A stretch of 64,000 nucleotides of DNA from Sphingomonas guangdongensis (GTDB lineage: Bacteria; Pseudomonadota; Alphaproteobacteria; Sphingomonadales; Sphingomonadaceae): assembly GCF_900199185.1 (NCBI RefSeq), contig NZ_OBMI01000002.1, forward strand, positions 558,001 to 622,000, given 5' to 3'. Below the pieces are notes generated by a model. That model worked only from the letters and a program-made list of their open reading frames with translations. It was not told the DNA's origin and made no database searches. Numbering within the stretch: position 1 is the stretch's first letter; each line of letters opens with the position of its first letter. Shown in pieces: positions 55,192-63,690 of this stretch. Made by a program: the position numbers and the translations under genes.

Positions 55192-56793
55192 ATGCGCAAC
55201 CTGAAGACCTTCGGCCACGTCCTGATGGCCGGTACCGCCGCCCTTGCGCTGTCCGCGTGCGATGGCGCCTCCAGCGTCGCGTCGCCGGGCGAGGGCACGG
55301 TGGTCATCCCGGCTCCCGCGCCTGCGCCTACCCCGACCCCGACCGGCACCCCGACCCCAGCGCCTGGCACCCCGGCCGCGAGCTGCCCGACCGGCACCAA
55401 CGACGGCGGCATCGTCGGCAACTATCGTGCGTGCCGCCTCCCGGCGCTGCTGACCGGCAACGTTACGCTGGCCCGCCTTGCGGGCGTCGCCTATGAGATC
55501 AATGGCCGCGTCGACGTGGGCGTTGATGCCGGCGGCACCGGGACCGGCTCGACCCAGACCGGCATCCTCACGATCCAGCCGGGCGTGGTCCTCTACGCCA
55601 ACACTACCAACACCGATAACGACTTCCTGATCGTCAACCGCGGCAGCCGCATCGCGGCCGAGGGCACGGAGACGCAGCCGATCATCTTCACCGCGCAGCA
55701 GAACCTGACCGGCGGCGTCACCGACGAGTCGCAGGGCCTGTGGGGCGGCGTCATCCTCGCCGGCCGCGCGCCGATCTCGAACTGCAACCTGGCGGGCGTC
55801 GCCGGCGGCGCGGTCAATTGCGAGAACGTCGTTGAGGGTACCGGCAACGCGCTCTACGGCGGTGCGACCCCGACCGACACCAGCGGCACCTTCCGCTACG
55901 TCCAGATCCGCTACTCGGGCACCATCATCAGCCCGAACAACGAGCTGCAGGGCCTGACGCTTGGCGGCGTCGGCTCGGGCACCACCATCGACCACGTCCA
56001 GGTTCACAACTCCTCGGACGACGGCATCGAGGTGTTCGGCGGCCGCGTGAACATGCGCTATCTGGCGATCACCGGCGCCGACGACGACGGTTTGGATACC
56101 GATGTGGGTTGGCAGGGCTTCGTCCAGTTCGTGATCGCGGCGCAGAAGCCCAACAACACGCAGACCGACAACTACTCGACCGAGATCGACTCGAACAACG
56201 CCGAGGACGCGCTGCCGCGCCAGAACTACCGTCTGGCCAACTTCACCTTCATCGACACCTCCACCGCGACCAACGCGGCGGTCCGCATCCGCGGCGGTGC
56301 CGACGTGACCATGGTGAACGGCATCATCCAGTCGAACACGCCGTGCCTCAACATCGTGGCGGGTGAGACCTCGGCTACCGACAAGTCGACGATCCGGCCG
56401 GCGAACGCTGCGCTGCAGGACAACGGCCCGCCGGTGTTCAACTCGGTGTTCTTCGCCTGCACCGGCGCCTTGTCGACGACCACGGCCGTGAACGGCATTA
56501 CCGTGACCACCGCGGAGCAGGACGCGCTGGTCGCCGCGGGCAGCAACAACACGCCGGGTGGCACCGCCGCCAACGCGCTCCAGAACGGCTACTTCCCGAC
56601 GGCGACAACGCTCGCGGTGACGCCGTTCAACGCGGCAACGCTCAACCCGTCGGGCACGTCCTTCTTCGTGCAGACCGCGTTTATCGGCGCGGTCAGCGGT
56701 CCGAATGACACGAACTTCCGCGGCTGGACCTGCAACTCCAACCGCGCGAACTTCGGCACCACCAGCGGCGCCTGCACCGGCCTGCCGAGCTGA
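55192..56793 (+). CDS. secreted lipoprotein, probable beta-helix, partner of the TonB receptor
   Basis: 533 residues from ATG 55192 (GGGAGA before it). The lipobox is LALSAC, so the protein is an envelope lipoprotein. After it comes a Pro/Thr-Pro linker (about 38-60). The main part has short repeated strands with Asn/Asp turns (TIDHVQVHNSSDDGIEVFGG, MRYLAITGADDDGLDTDVGW), as in right-handed parallel beta-helix proteins; many surface-exposed Asp could bind metal. Paired Cys near the C-terminus (WTCN, GACTG). In Caulobacter-type bacteria similar lipoproteins precede TonB receptors in phosphate regulons. The stop shares a base with an ATG in the leader of the receptor, whose signal peptide begins 71 bp later. 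Confidence 0.8.
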   Translation: MRNLKTFGHVLMAGTAALALSACDGASSVASPGEGTVVIPAPAPAPTPTPTGTPTPAPGTPAASCPTGTNDGGIVGNYRACRLPALLTGNVTLARLAGVAYEINGRVDVGVDAGGTGTGSTQTGILTIQPGVVLYANTTNTDNDFLIVNRGSRIAAEGTETQPIIFTAQQNLTGGVTDESQGLWGGVILAGRAPISNCNLAGVAGGAVNCENVVEGTGNALYGGATPTDTSGTFRYVQIRYSGTIISPNNELQGLTLGGVGSGTTIDHVQVHNSSDDGIEVFGGRVNMRYLAITGADDDGLDTDVGWQGFVQFVIAAQKPNNTQTDNYSTEIDSNNAEDALPRQNYRLANFTFIDTSTATNAAVRIRGGADVTMVNGIIQSNTPCLNIVAGETSATDKSTIRPANAALQDNGPPVFNSVFFACTGALSTTTAVNGITVTTAEQDALVAAGSNNTPGGTAANALQNGYFPTATTLAVTPFNAATLNPSGTSFFVQTAFIGAVSGPNDTNFRGWTCNSNRANFGTTSGACTGLPS

Positions 56794-56864
56794 TGCGAGC
56801 ACCCGGGGCGGCGCGCGAGCAGCCGTCGCCCCGGGCCTCCACCCTCTGGCTATCGGAAGCGCCC

Positions 56865-59585
56865 ATGAAGACCTTCGCCGCCCTCTGCCTCGCGAGCACG
56901 ATCCTCGTCGCGCCCGCCGCTCTCGCCCAGACCTCACCCGCGCCGACGACCCCGCCGTCGTCGACCACGAGCACGCCCCCGACCGAGGCGACCGAGGTGC
57001 AGACCACCGCGCCGGGCGACGTAGCGGCTCAGGATCCGCAGACCGGCGAGCCGGTGCCCGACGTGTCGGGTCCGGGCAGTTCGGGTGAGCTAGAGGACAT
57101 CGTCGTTGTCGGGCGCAACATCCCGAACATCGTCCGCTCGACGCCGGAAGTCGTCTCCGTGCTCTCCGCCGCCGACATCGCCCGGACGGGTGAGGGCGAC
57201 ATCGCCGGCGCGCTTCAGCGCGTCACCGGCCTATCGGTCGTCGGCAACGGCTTCGTCTTCGTCCGCGGCCTCGGCGATCGCTATTCCTCATCGCTCCTTA
57301 ACGGCTCGCCGCTGCCCTCGCCGGAGCCGCTGCGCCGCGTGGTGCCGCTCGACATCTTTCCGACCAACGTCATTGCCTCCTCGCTCGTCCAGAAGAGCTA
57401 CTCGGCCAACTACCCAGGCGAGTTCGGCGGCGGCGTCATCAACCTGACCACGCTCGCCGTGCCGAAGGAAAGCTTTCTCCAGATCGGCGGCGGGATCAGC
57501 GCCGATACCGAGACCACCAGCGAGCTCGGCTACGTCTACGACGGCGGCCGCTACGACACGGTCGGCTATGATTCGGGTGAGCGCCGCGTCCCCGGCTTCA
57601 TCCGCCGTGCCGGTCAGACGGGGGCGGGGGTCACCAACGCCGCCGATCTGATCTCGCTATCGAACGCGCCGACCACGCTGCTGCTCGCCAACTACCACTT
57701 GCCGCCGAACTGGTCGGGCGACACGAGCTTCGGCACGTCGTTCGACTATGGGTCGCTGCGGCTCGGCGTGATCGGCTCGGCGGGCATCAACAATGGCTGG
57801 CGTACGCGTGAGGCGCTGCAGCAGGTCGCCAACTCGGCGTCGGGCGGGCTTCAGTCCGACCGCGACACGGTGCTGACCGACAATCGCGTGATCGTGAACG
57901 GCCTGATCGGCTTCGGCGCGGAGTTCGGCCGCAACAAGATCCGCTTCACCAACCTCTACATCCACGACACGCTGAAGCAGGGCCGCCTGTCGAGCGGCTT
58001 CGCCGGGAACTTGACCGGTCAGATCAACGGGCGCGACCCGCTAATCCAGCAGAACACCAACTGGTTCGAGCGGCAGCTGGTCGACAGCCAGCTGGTCGGC
58101 GAGTTCAAGTTCGGCGACCTGTCGGTCGACCTGCGCGGCAGCTACGCCAACACGAAGCGCAAGTCGCCGTACGAGCGCGCCTTCACCTACGAATACAGCA
58201 CGATTGCCAACGACTACGTCAACAACCTGGCGGGCAACTCCTCTGCGTCGGTCGCCTTCAGCGACCTCAACGAGGACCTGTGGTCGGGCCAGGCCGACCT
58301 GTCGTACAACCTGAATCTCGACCGGCCGGTGACGCTGTCGGCCGGCTACTACTACCAGGACACCCAGCGTGAGTCGTCGCGCTACTCGTTCGAGTACCGC
58401 CTGCCGGGCAACTCGGCGCTGAACGTCGTCGCGGCTCAGCAGCGGCCGGATTACCTGCTGTCCGACTCGACCATCCAGCGTTTCGGCATCGGGCTGGTCA
58501 ACACCTCCGCCAACCAAGGCGTCGCGGCCTACGACGCGGACCTGACGATCAACGCCGGCTACGGCCAGATCGAGGCGGAGCCGCTCGATGGCCTGCGGAT
58601 GACCGCGGGTGTCCGCTACGAGGACGGCGTGGAGGTCGTCCGCGCCGGTGCGGCGCTCAACCGTCGTCTTGCCAACAACTACTGGCTGCCGGCCGCCACC
58701 TTCACCTGGAACTTCGCCGCCGACCAGCAGATCCGCTTCCACGTGTCCAAGACGATCGCGCGCCCGCAATTCCGCGAGCTCGCGCCGCAGCTCTACCAGG
58801 ATTTCGAGAGCGACCGCCTGTTCTACGGCAACCCGTTCCTGAACGATTCGGTGCTGTGGAACGCCGAGGCGCGATACGAGTGGTTCTTCGCGCGTGACCA
58901 GCGCATCACGGTGGCCGGCTTCTACAAGCGGATCGACGACCCGATTGAGGCGGTTGCGTCATTCCCGACCAACGAATCACCGCTCCAGACCGGCTTCGCC
59001 AACGCGCCGCAGGCGAAGCTCTACGGCGCCGAGTTCGAGGTGCAGAAGTACTTCGGGCTGAACTCGCTCGGCGACTTCTTCGCGACCAAGCGGCTGCTGG
59101 TGATCGCCAACTACACCTACACCCAGTCGGAGATCTCGGCGGGGAACGAGCTGGTCGCCGACCCGATCTCCGGCACCCGCGCGACACCGCTGCTGACCCA
59201 GGCCAACCTGCTGTTCCGCGACGGTGCGCCTTTGGTCGGGCAGTCCGACCATCTGGTGAACTTCCAGCTGGGCGTGGAGGACACCGATACGCTGTCGCAG
59301 ATCACGGTGCTGGTGAACTACGCGTCCGACCGCGTGACCAATCGTGGCGCGGTCAGCTCGGGCGTTCGCCTGCCCGACCTGGTCGAGCGGCCGGGTGCCC
59401 GGCTCGACGTCGTCGCGCGCCAGGGCTTCTCGGTCGCCGGCGCCGATCTCGAGCTGAAGCTCGAGGCGCGCAACCTGACCAAGACCCGCTACCAGGAGTT
59501 CCAGACCTTCGATAGCGGGCGCGTGTTCGTGAACCGCTACGACCTGGGTCGCATCTTCTCGGCGGGGCTCAGCGCGAAGTTCTGA
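56865..59585 (+). CDS. TonB-dependent receptor (probable phosphate-starvation set)
   Basis: 906 residues from ATG 56865, giving the signal peptide MKTFAALCLASTILVAPAALAQ. A Pro/Thr/Ala-rich stretch (about 23-75) precedes the TonB box (LEDIVVVGRNIPN) and a plug with VRGLGDRYSSSLLNGSPLPS, FPTNVIASSLVQKSYSANY and GEFGGGVINLTT, typical of the 'oar-like' sphingomonad receptors. The barrel ends AGLSAKF. With the upstream lipoprotein and the six PhoB-like units it is a candidate uptake system for phosphate esters or other P compounds. Substrate choice is inference only. Confidence 0.93.
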   Translation: MKTFAALCLASTILVAPAALAQTSPAPTTPPSSTTSTPPTEATEVQTTAPGDVAAQDPQTGEPVPDVSGPGSSGELEDIVVVGRNIPNIVRSTPEVVSVLSAADIARTGEGDIAGALQRVTGLSVVGNGFVFVRGLGDRYSSSLLNGSPLPSPEPLRRVVPLDIFPTNVIASSLVQKSYSANYPGEFGGGVINLTTLAVPKESFLQIGGGISADTETTSELGYVYDGGRYDTVGYDSGERRVPGFIRRAGQTGAGVTNAADLISLSNAPTTLLLANYHLPPNWSGDTSFGTSFDYGSLRLGVIGSAGINNGWRTREALQQVANSASGGLQSDRDTVLTDNRVIVNGLIGFGAEFGRNKIRFTNLYIHDTLKQGRLSSGFAGNLTGQINGRDPLIQQNTNWFERQLVDSQLVGEFKFGDLSVDLRGSYANTKRKSPYERAFTYEYSTIANDYVNNLAGNSSASVAFSDLNEDLWSGQADLSYNLNLDRPVTLSAGYYYQDTQRESSRYSFEYRLPGNSALNVVAAQQRPDYLLSDSTIQRFGIGLVNTSANQGVAAYDADLTINAGYGQIEAEPLDGLRMTAGVRYEDGVEVVRAGAALNRRLANNYWLPAATFTWNFAADQQIRFHVSKTIARPQFRELAPQLYQDFESDRLFYGNPFLNDSVLWNAEARYEWFFARDQRITVAGFYKRIDDPIEAVASFPTNESPLQTGFANAPQAKLYGAEFEVQKYFGLNSLGDFFATKRLLVIANYTYTQSEISAGNELVADPISGTRATPLLTQANLLFRDGAPLVGQSDHLVNFQLGVEDTDTLSQITVLVNYASDRVTNRGAVSSGVRLPDLVERPGARLDVVARQGFSVAGADLELKLEARNLTKTRYQEFQTFDSGRVFVNRYDLGRIFSAGLSAKF

Positions 59586-59612
59586 CGGGTCGGGTGTGCC
59601 GGCTTACCTGCG

Positions 59613-59695
59613 GTAACCCCAGCGAACGCTGGGGTTACGGCAGCATGTGTGTCCCTGAATGAGAGCGATTTCAGCTTTCGCTGGAATGACAGGGA
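59613..59695. repeat. dispersed inverted repeat, diverged copy 3
   Basis: A perfect hairpin GGTAACCCCAGC with GCTGGGGTTAC (59613-59639) is followed by TCCCTG (59652-59657) pairing with CAGGGA (59690-59695), with TTTCAGCTTTCGCTGGAATG inside. The layout repeats that of the elements at 29.8 and 45.5 kb. It fills the gap between the TonB receptor stop and the convergent oxygenase. Confidence 0.55.
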
Positions 59696-59701
59696 TCGCC
59701 G

Positions 59702-60382
59702 TCACCGCGGCCAGTGACGTTCGCGGAACCACTTGGTGATGACGTACTTCGTGCCCGCGCGCACCTTCATGCCGTGGTGGAGCGTCGCCGGGTTGACGCG
59801 TCCGTCGCTGCGCAGGTTGTTCCAGGCGAGCAGCTTGCCCGTTTCCGGCTGCATGATCTTGTCGATCACCTTGAACCGCGTGGCGCCCCCGGCCTCGGGC
59901 TGGTTCAGGTAGATCATTACGGTCCAGGTGCGCTGCCCGGCGACGCTGCAGAACTTGTCGAAGTCGGCGCCGTTCGGCTCGAAATAGTCGGTGTGCGCCT
60001 TGAACTCCTGTCCGACCGCGTAGCGCTGCCCCTGCATCTGCTCGCCGTGGCGCAGGTCGAGCCCGGTCAGCTCCGCGATCCGCGCATCGATCGCGGCGAC
60101 GACCGGATCGGCGTCGGGCAGGTCGCAGGTCTCGCTCGTCCGGAACGCGTCGTCGCCGTTGTAGTCGGAGACGGTGGAGGGACGCCGGTTGGCGTCGATC
60201 TGCGCGATCACCGCGCCGCAGGTCGCGGCGTTCAGAAAGTTGCGGACGACGAACAGGTCGAGCTTGGCGCTCGGTACCCGCTGCACGCCCGTGGCATCGC
60301 GCAGCGCGTCGAGCACGGGTTCTGCCGGAAAGCCGGATCCGGGTGCGGGGGCGACGCGCACGTCGCTGGCGGGCGTGAACAT
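59702..60382 (-). CDS. 2-oxoglutarate/Fe(II) oxygenase, prolyl 4-hydroxylase-like
   Basis: 226 residues. The double-stranded beta-helix metal site is visible as His-x-Asp in EFKAHTDYF and the distal His in TLHHGMKVRAGTKYVITKWF, where Lys binds 2-oxoglutarate. FLNAATCGAVIAQID and RTWTVMIYLNQPEAGGATRF are typical of the P4Ha domain. No signal peptide; presumably cytoplasmic, acting on proline or a peptidyl residue. It is convergent with the TonB receptor; such oxygenases are often found near receptor genes, but no link is shown here. Confidence 0.9.
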   Translation of the reverse strand: MFTPASDVRVAPAPGSGFPAEPVLDALRDATGVQRVPSAKLDLFVVRNFLNAATCGAVIAQIDANRRPSTVSDYNGDDAFRTSETCDLPDADPVVAAIDARIAELTGLDLRHGEQMQGQRYAVGQEFKAHTDYFEPNGADFDKFCSVAGQRTWTVMIYLNQPEAGGATRFKVIDKIMQPETGKLLAWNNLRSDGRVNPATLHHGMKVRAGTKYVITKWFRERHWPR

Positions 60383-60445
60383 GGGGCGAAGCTTTGCGCA
60401 GCCTTGATCGCCGGCGCAACCCCGGCTAAGCGCGCGCTTCGTTGC

Positions 60446-60523
60446 GGCGACCGTAGTTCAATTGGTTAGAGCGCCGGCTTGTGATGCCGGAAGTTGCGGG
60501 TTCAAGTCCCGTCGGTCGCCCCA
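60446..60523 (+). tRNA. tRNA-His (anticodon GUG)
   Basis: The 7-bp acceptor stem GCGACCG/CGGTCGC is extended by the tRNA-His-specific G-1 (60446) opposite discriminator C, followed by encoded CCA. Anticodon stem CCGGC/GCCGG encloses TTGTGAT, anticodon GTG. T-loop GGTTCAAGTCC. Confidence 0.97.
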
Positions 60524-60605
60524 CCTGCTGCATTCGCGCTGGCAATCCGCCACTGCAAACAATATTGCGCGTGCCCGCAACATCATTTCAGCTGGGAAGA
60601 AGCGC

Positions 60606-61658
60606 ATGAGCGCAGTCTGGGACCTGTCCGATTTCGACGCGCACGAGGGCGTCCACCTGTTCCGCGACCGGGACAGCGGGCTGACCGCGGTGATCGCGGT
60701 GCACTCTACCGCGCTCGGGCCGGCGGCGGGCGGGGTGCGCTTTTGGCATTACGCGACCGGTGAAGCCGCGATCGTCGACGCGCTGCGCCTGTCGCGGGGC
60801 ATGAGCTACAAGAACGCGATGGCCGGCCTGCCGCTCGGCGGCGGCAAGGGCGTCGTGCTGGCGGACGCGGCTGGCGCGACGATCACGGAGGCGCAGCTCC
60901 TCGCCTTCGGCAACGCGGTCGAGTCGCTCGGCGGACGCTATGTCACGGCGGAGGACGTCGGCATGTCGGAGGCGCGGATGGGCGTGATCGCGTCGCGCAC
61001 CCGCCACGTCTCGGGCCTGCCGGTCGCGGGCGGCAGCGCGGGCGGCGATCCGGGGCCGTTCACCGCCATGGGCGTCTACCTGGGGGTGAGGGCCGCGGCG
61101 AGCCGCGCGCTCGGCAGCGACCGGATGGCGGGCGTCCACGTCGCGATCCAGGGCGTCGGCAGCGTCGGCGGCGGGCTTGCGCGGCTGCTCGCGAAGGACG
61201 GCGCGCGCCTGACGCTCGCCGACGTCAACGTCGACAAGGCGCGCGCGCTGGCCGACGAGCTCGGCGCGGCGCTGGCCGCGGCGGACGAGGTGCTCGCCAC
61301 CGAGTGCGACATTGTCAGCCCGAACGCGCTGGGCGCGGTGCTCGGTGAGCGCACGATCAACGCGCTCCGCTGCAAGGCGGTCGCGGGCGGCGCGAACAAC
61401 CAGCTGGTCGACGCACGCCATGGCGCGCTGCTGGCGACTCGCGGCATCCTCTACGCACCCGATTACGTCATCAACGCCGGCGGGATCATCAACGTCGGGC
61501 TGGAGTATCTGGGGCAGGGGGACCGCCAGGAAGTCGAGGCGCGGATCGCGCAGATTCCGGGTCGCCTCGAATCGATCTGGGCGGCATCGGCGGCGACGGG
61601 TCTGCCGTCGAGCGACGTCGCCGATGCGCAGGCCCGCCGTCTGATCGGGCGCGGCTGA
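60606..61658 (+). CDS. Glu/Leu/Phe/Val dehydrogenase family protein (leucine dehydrogenase type)
   Basis: 350 residues from ATG 60606; the open frame before it runs through tRNA-His. The dimerisation domain has GPAAGGVRF and the catalytic lysines Lys69 (MSYKNAMAG) and Lys81 (LPLGGGKGVV), one position from Lys68/Lys80 of Bacillus leucine dehydrogenase. The NAD domain has VAIQGVGSVGGGLARLL. The enzyme interconverts branched-chain amino acids and 2-oxo acids with NAD(H) in the cytoplasm and may feed precursors for branched-chain acyl groups. A single gene between tRNA-His and a convergent hypothetical gene. Confidence 0.92.
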   Translation: MSAVWDLSDFDAHEGVHLFRDRDSGLTAVIAVHSTALGPAAGGVRFWHYATGEAAIVDALRLSRGMSYKNAMAGLPLGGGKGVVLADAAGATITEAQLLAFGNAVESLGGRYVTAEDVGMSEARMGVIASRTRHVSGLPVAGGSAGGDPGPFTAMGVYLGVRAAASRALGSDRMAGVHVAIQGVGSVGGGLARLLAKDGARLTLADVNVDKARALADELGAALAAADEVLATECDIVSPNALGAVLGERTINALRCKAVAGGANNQLVDARHGALLATRGILYAPDYVINAGGIINVGLEYLGQGDRQEVEARIAQIPGRLESIWAASAATGLPSSDVADAQARRLIGRG

Positions 61659-61666
61659 CGCCCGCG

Positions 61667-62047
61667 CTACGGTGGCGAGACGCCGTAGTGGCGCTGGAGC
61701 TCGGTCGTGAGTCGCCCGAGCATGCAGGCCTTGACCAGCGCGCGGGTCGGGCTGGTGGCCATGCAGCCGAGTAGCGAGCCGCACAGCCCCGCGTCGATCG
61801 CCGGCAGCCCGAAGCCGCGGCGCAGCACGCACTGCCTGCTCCGGGTCGCGCGATCGGTTCGCGTCGACAGCTTGGCGTGGTAGGTGGCGAGCGAGGTGAC
61901 AACCAGGTCGCCGTTGGTCGCGACGGCCGCGGTTCCGGCGGGCGGCTGAATTTCGATCTCGAGCGTCAGGTTGCCGCGGTACGCGATCGGCGTCGGCGCC
62001 GGTGTTCCGGCTGCCTGGATCAGCAGGGAGAGTAGGAAGGCCGTCAT
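61667..62047 (-). CDS. exported hypothetical protein coupled to the PagL-like gene
   Basis: 126 residues from ATG 62047, which overlaps the stop of the PagL-like gene as ATGA; a much longer open frame on this strand is only the shadow of that gene. A short signal peptide (MTAFLLSLLIQAAG) precedes a polar domain with four or five Cys (RQCVLRRGFG, DAGLCGSLLGC, VKACMLG), suggesting disulfides in the periplasm. No family recognised. It is tail-to-tail with the leucine-dehydrogenase gene, 8 bp apart. Confidence 0.55.
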   Translation of the reverse strand: MTAFLLSLLIQAAGTPAPTPIAYRGNLTLEIEIQPPAGTAAVATNGDLVVTSLATYHAKLSTRTDRATRSRQCVLRRGFGLPAIDAGLCGSLLGCMATSPTRALVKACMLGRLTTELQRHYGVSPP

Positions 62048-62724
62048 CGTCCGAGCGTGCGGACGATCCGCAGACCGAGCAGGTCGATCCCCGGGTTCTG
62101 CTCGCCGAAGATCTGGCGATGGCTGAAGTGCTCCCACGACAGCTCGGCCGCCCAGCGCCGATCGAGGCGCACGCCGACGGAGGCGTTGGGATTGAACAGC
62201 ACCTGCGACCCGAACGATACGCGCCGACGATAGATGTCGTAGCGCCGGAGCGCTTCGTCCCGCGTGATGCCGGGCGCGAACGGATCGGGCGTGAAGCGAT
62301 AGCCGTCGTGGATCGCGACGCCGATTCCGCCCTGCACGTAGAGCCGGTCGCGGAGCAGGTGCTGGCGCCACTCCGCGCCTAGGCTGGCGAAGCTGGTCCG
62401 TCCCTCCAGGCTGACCTGCGCCTTGGCGGCGAGCCGCGGCTTCAGCAGAATGGCAAGCGGCCGGGAGCGGTAGATCAGCTGCGCGTCGTTCGTGCCGTCC
62501 TCCTCCTGTCCGTCGATGACGACGCCGGGCGGCCGGATGGGAAAGGTCAGCCGGTCGCCGAGCGGATGAAAGTTGGCGCCATGTCGATAGCCGCCGATGC
62601 CGATCTCGGCACGGGCCATCTCCAAGGCCGACCCACGATCCTCCGCCGCCGCCGGCGCGCAGCCGAGCGCCAGCCCTGCGCAAACTGCGCCGCATCTTAC
62701 CATCATTGCCAGAGACCCCACCAA
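62044..62724 (-). CDS. PagL-like lipid A 3-O-deacylase family outer-membrane protein
   Basis: 226 residues with a signal peptide (about 1-27, ending APAAA). The barrel pattern ends in the family signature: His199 and Ser201 in WEHFSHRQ, then QNPGIDLLGLRI. His and Ser correspond to the catalytic pair of PagL; the acidic third residue appears to be Asp214 instead of Glu in a hand alignment. PagL removes a 3-O-acyl chain from lipid A in the outer membrane. In an organism with glycosphingolipids instead of, or beside, LPS its substrate is uncertain. Translationally coupled to the small Cys-rich protein downstream. Confidence 0.75.
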   Translation of the reverse strand: MVGSLAMMVRCGAVCAGLALGCAPAAAEDRGSALEMARAEIGIGGYRHGANFHPLGDRLTFPIRPPGVVIDGQEEDGTNDAQLIYRSRPLAILLKPRLAAKAQVSLEGRTSFASLGAEWRQHLLRDRLYVQGGIGVAIHDGYRFTPDPFAPGITRDEALRRYDIYRRRVSFGSQVLFNPNASVGVRLDRRWAAELSWEHFSHRQIFGEQNPGIDLLGLRIVRTLGR

Positions 62725-62769
62725 AAGACTGTCGCGCAGCCAGCTCGTTTGACGTAGAATGAGGAAAAA

Positions 62770-63414
62770 TTGCTGTCAAACAGAAAGAATATAGTGCCGG
62801 CTACTCATCTGCTCACGAGCCCAAAGGCGCGCATCTGTCGAGTCGCCGGTGGCTTCTTCCTGGCGGCCGCCCTCTGCCTGGCGGCCGTCATCTGCCTCGC
62901 CCCCGCTGCGCCGGAGCTGCTAGCGCTGTGCAACGGGCCGCACTGCGAGGTGACCGAAGGGCCCATCGACGTGCTGCCACGCGAGATACAGACGCAGGTG
63001 CGAAGCTCACCCGATGCGCTGGCGCGGTTTGAGGCATACCGCCGGCGCCCGCTCGTGCGCGTCGGCGCGCTGGGCGTTGCGGCCGTCAGCCTCGTGCCAT
63101 TCGCCGGGCTGCTGTTCGGGGTCGGGCTTGCGCTTCGGCGGCTCGGCGGTGGCGGCGATGCGCTCGGACAGGCGCTGCCGTGGCTGCGACGCGCCTCACT
63201 CGCCGCGATTGTTTGGGCGTTGTCGAGCCCGCTGGCGGAGAGCCTGGAGGTGATGCTGCTCTATCCCGGCACGCCTGCCGGTGCGCATTGGCATATCGTG
63301 CTCGATCCGAAGTCGATCATGACCGGCCTGATGCTCGCGGTCGCCGCCTACGCCGCGGTGTGGGCGATGGAGGCGGGGGTGCAGGCGCAGCGCGACCTGG
63401 CGGAGATCGTCTGA
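62770..63414 (+). CDS. DUF2975-family membrane protein
   Basis: 214 residues with about four transmembrane helices (near 25-47, 97-120, 138-155 and 178-198) and a polar periplasmic segment after helix 1 containing a Cys pair (LCNGPHC). The layout and its partner, a small HTH protein encoded immediately downstream, fit DUF2975 proteins, which are nearly always linked to such a regulator. The pair may form a membrane-tethered regulatory unit, but the function is unknown. The start is ATG-less in the region just upstream; the TTG at 62770 (TTGCTGTCAAACAG) is the likely initiator, with TGAGGA before it. Confidence 0.7.
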   Translation: MLSNRKNIVPATHLLTSPKARICRVAGGFFLAAALCLAAVICLAPAAPELLALCNGPHCEVTEGPIDVLPREIQTQVRSSPDALARFEAYRRRPLVRVGALGVAAVSLVPFAGLLFGVGLALRRLGGGGDALGQALPWLRRASLAAIVWALSSPLAESLEVMLLYPGTPAGAHWHIVLDPKSIMTGLMLAVAAYAAVWAMEAGVQAQRDLAEIV

Positions 63415-63644
63415 TCCCCGTCGTCGTCAATCTCGACGTGGTGCTGGCGCAGCGCAAGGTCCGCTCCAAGGAGCTGGCCGAGGCGATCGGCATTACCGAA
63501 TCGAACCTGTCGCTGCTCAAGTCCGGCAAGGTGAAGGGCGTGCGCTTCGCGACGCTTGCCGCGATCTGCCGCTATCTCGATTGCGTACCCGGCGACATCC
63601 TGGCGTACCAGCCGTCGGACGACGATCTGCGCGCGGAGGAGTGA
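63414..63644 (+). CDS. small Cro/XRE-type helix-turn-helix regulator, apparent AUC start
   Basis: 76 residues if translation begins at ATC 63414, which lies exactly where relatives have ATG (M-P-V/I-V-V-x-L-D). The stop of the DUF2975 gene overlaps it as TGATC. The HTH is RSKELAEAIGITESNLSLLK followed by SGKVKGVRFATLAAICRYLD, the regular form of the DUF2975-linked regulators, and CVPGDILAYQ closes the domain. The alternatives are CTG 63411 or GTG 63438, the last losing the first conserved residues. Likely represses or tunes the membrane partner gene. Confidence 0.8.
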   Translation: MPVVVNLDVVLAQRKVRSKELAEAIGITESNLSLLKSGKVKGVRFATLAAICRYLDCVPGDILAYQPSDDDLRAEE

Positions 63645-63690
63645 GAACCCCTTAACGCCCGGGCCAAAATCGACTAACCGGCGCGCAGCA

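Noticed and set aside
56793..56864. TonB receptor start at ATG 56793 overlapping the lipoprotein stop
   Set aside because: That start would place 24 polar residues before the signal peptide; ATG 56865 begins the signal peptide directly.
61667..62779. Single 370-residue minus-strand protein
   Set aside because: The first 244 codons lie out of frame over the PagL-like gene; the real gene starts at ATG 62047 with a signal peptide and an ATGA overlap.
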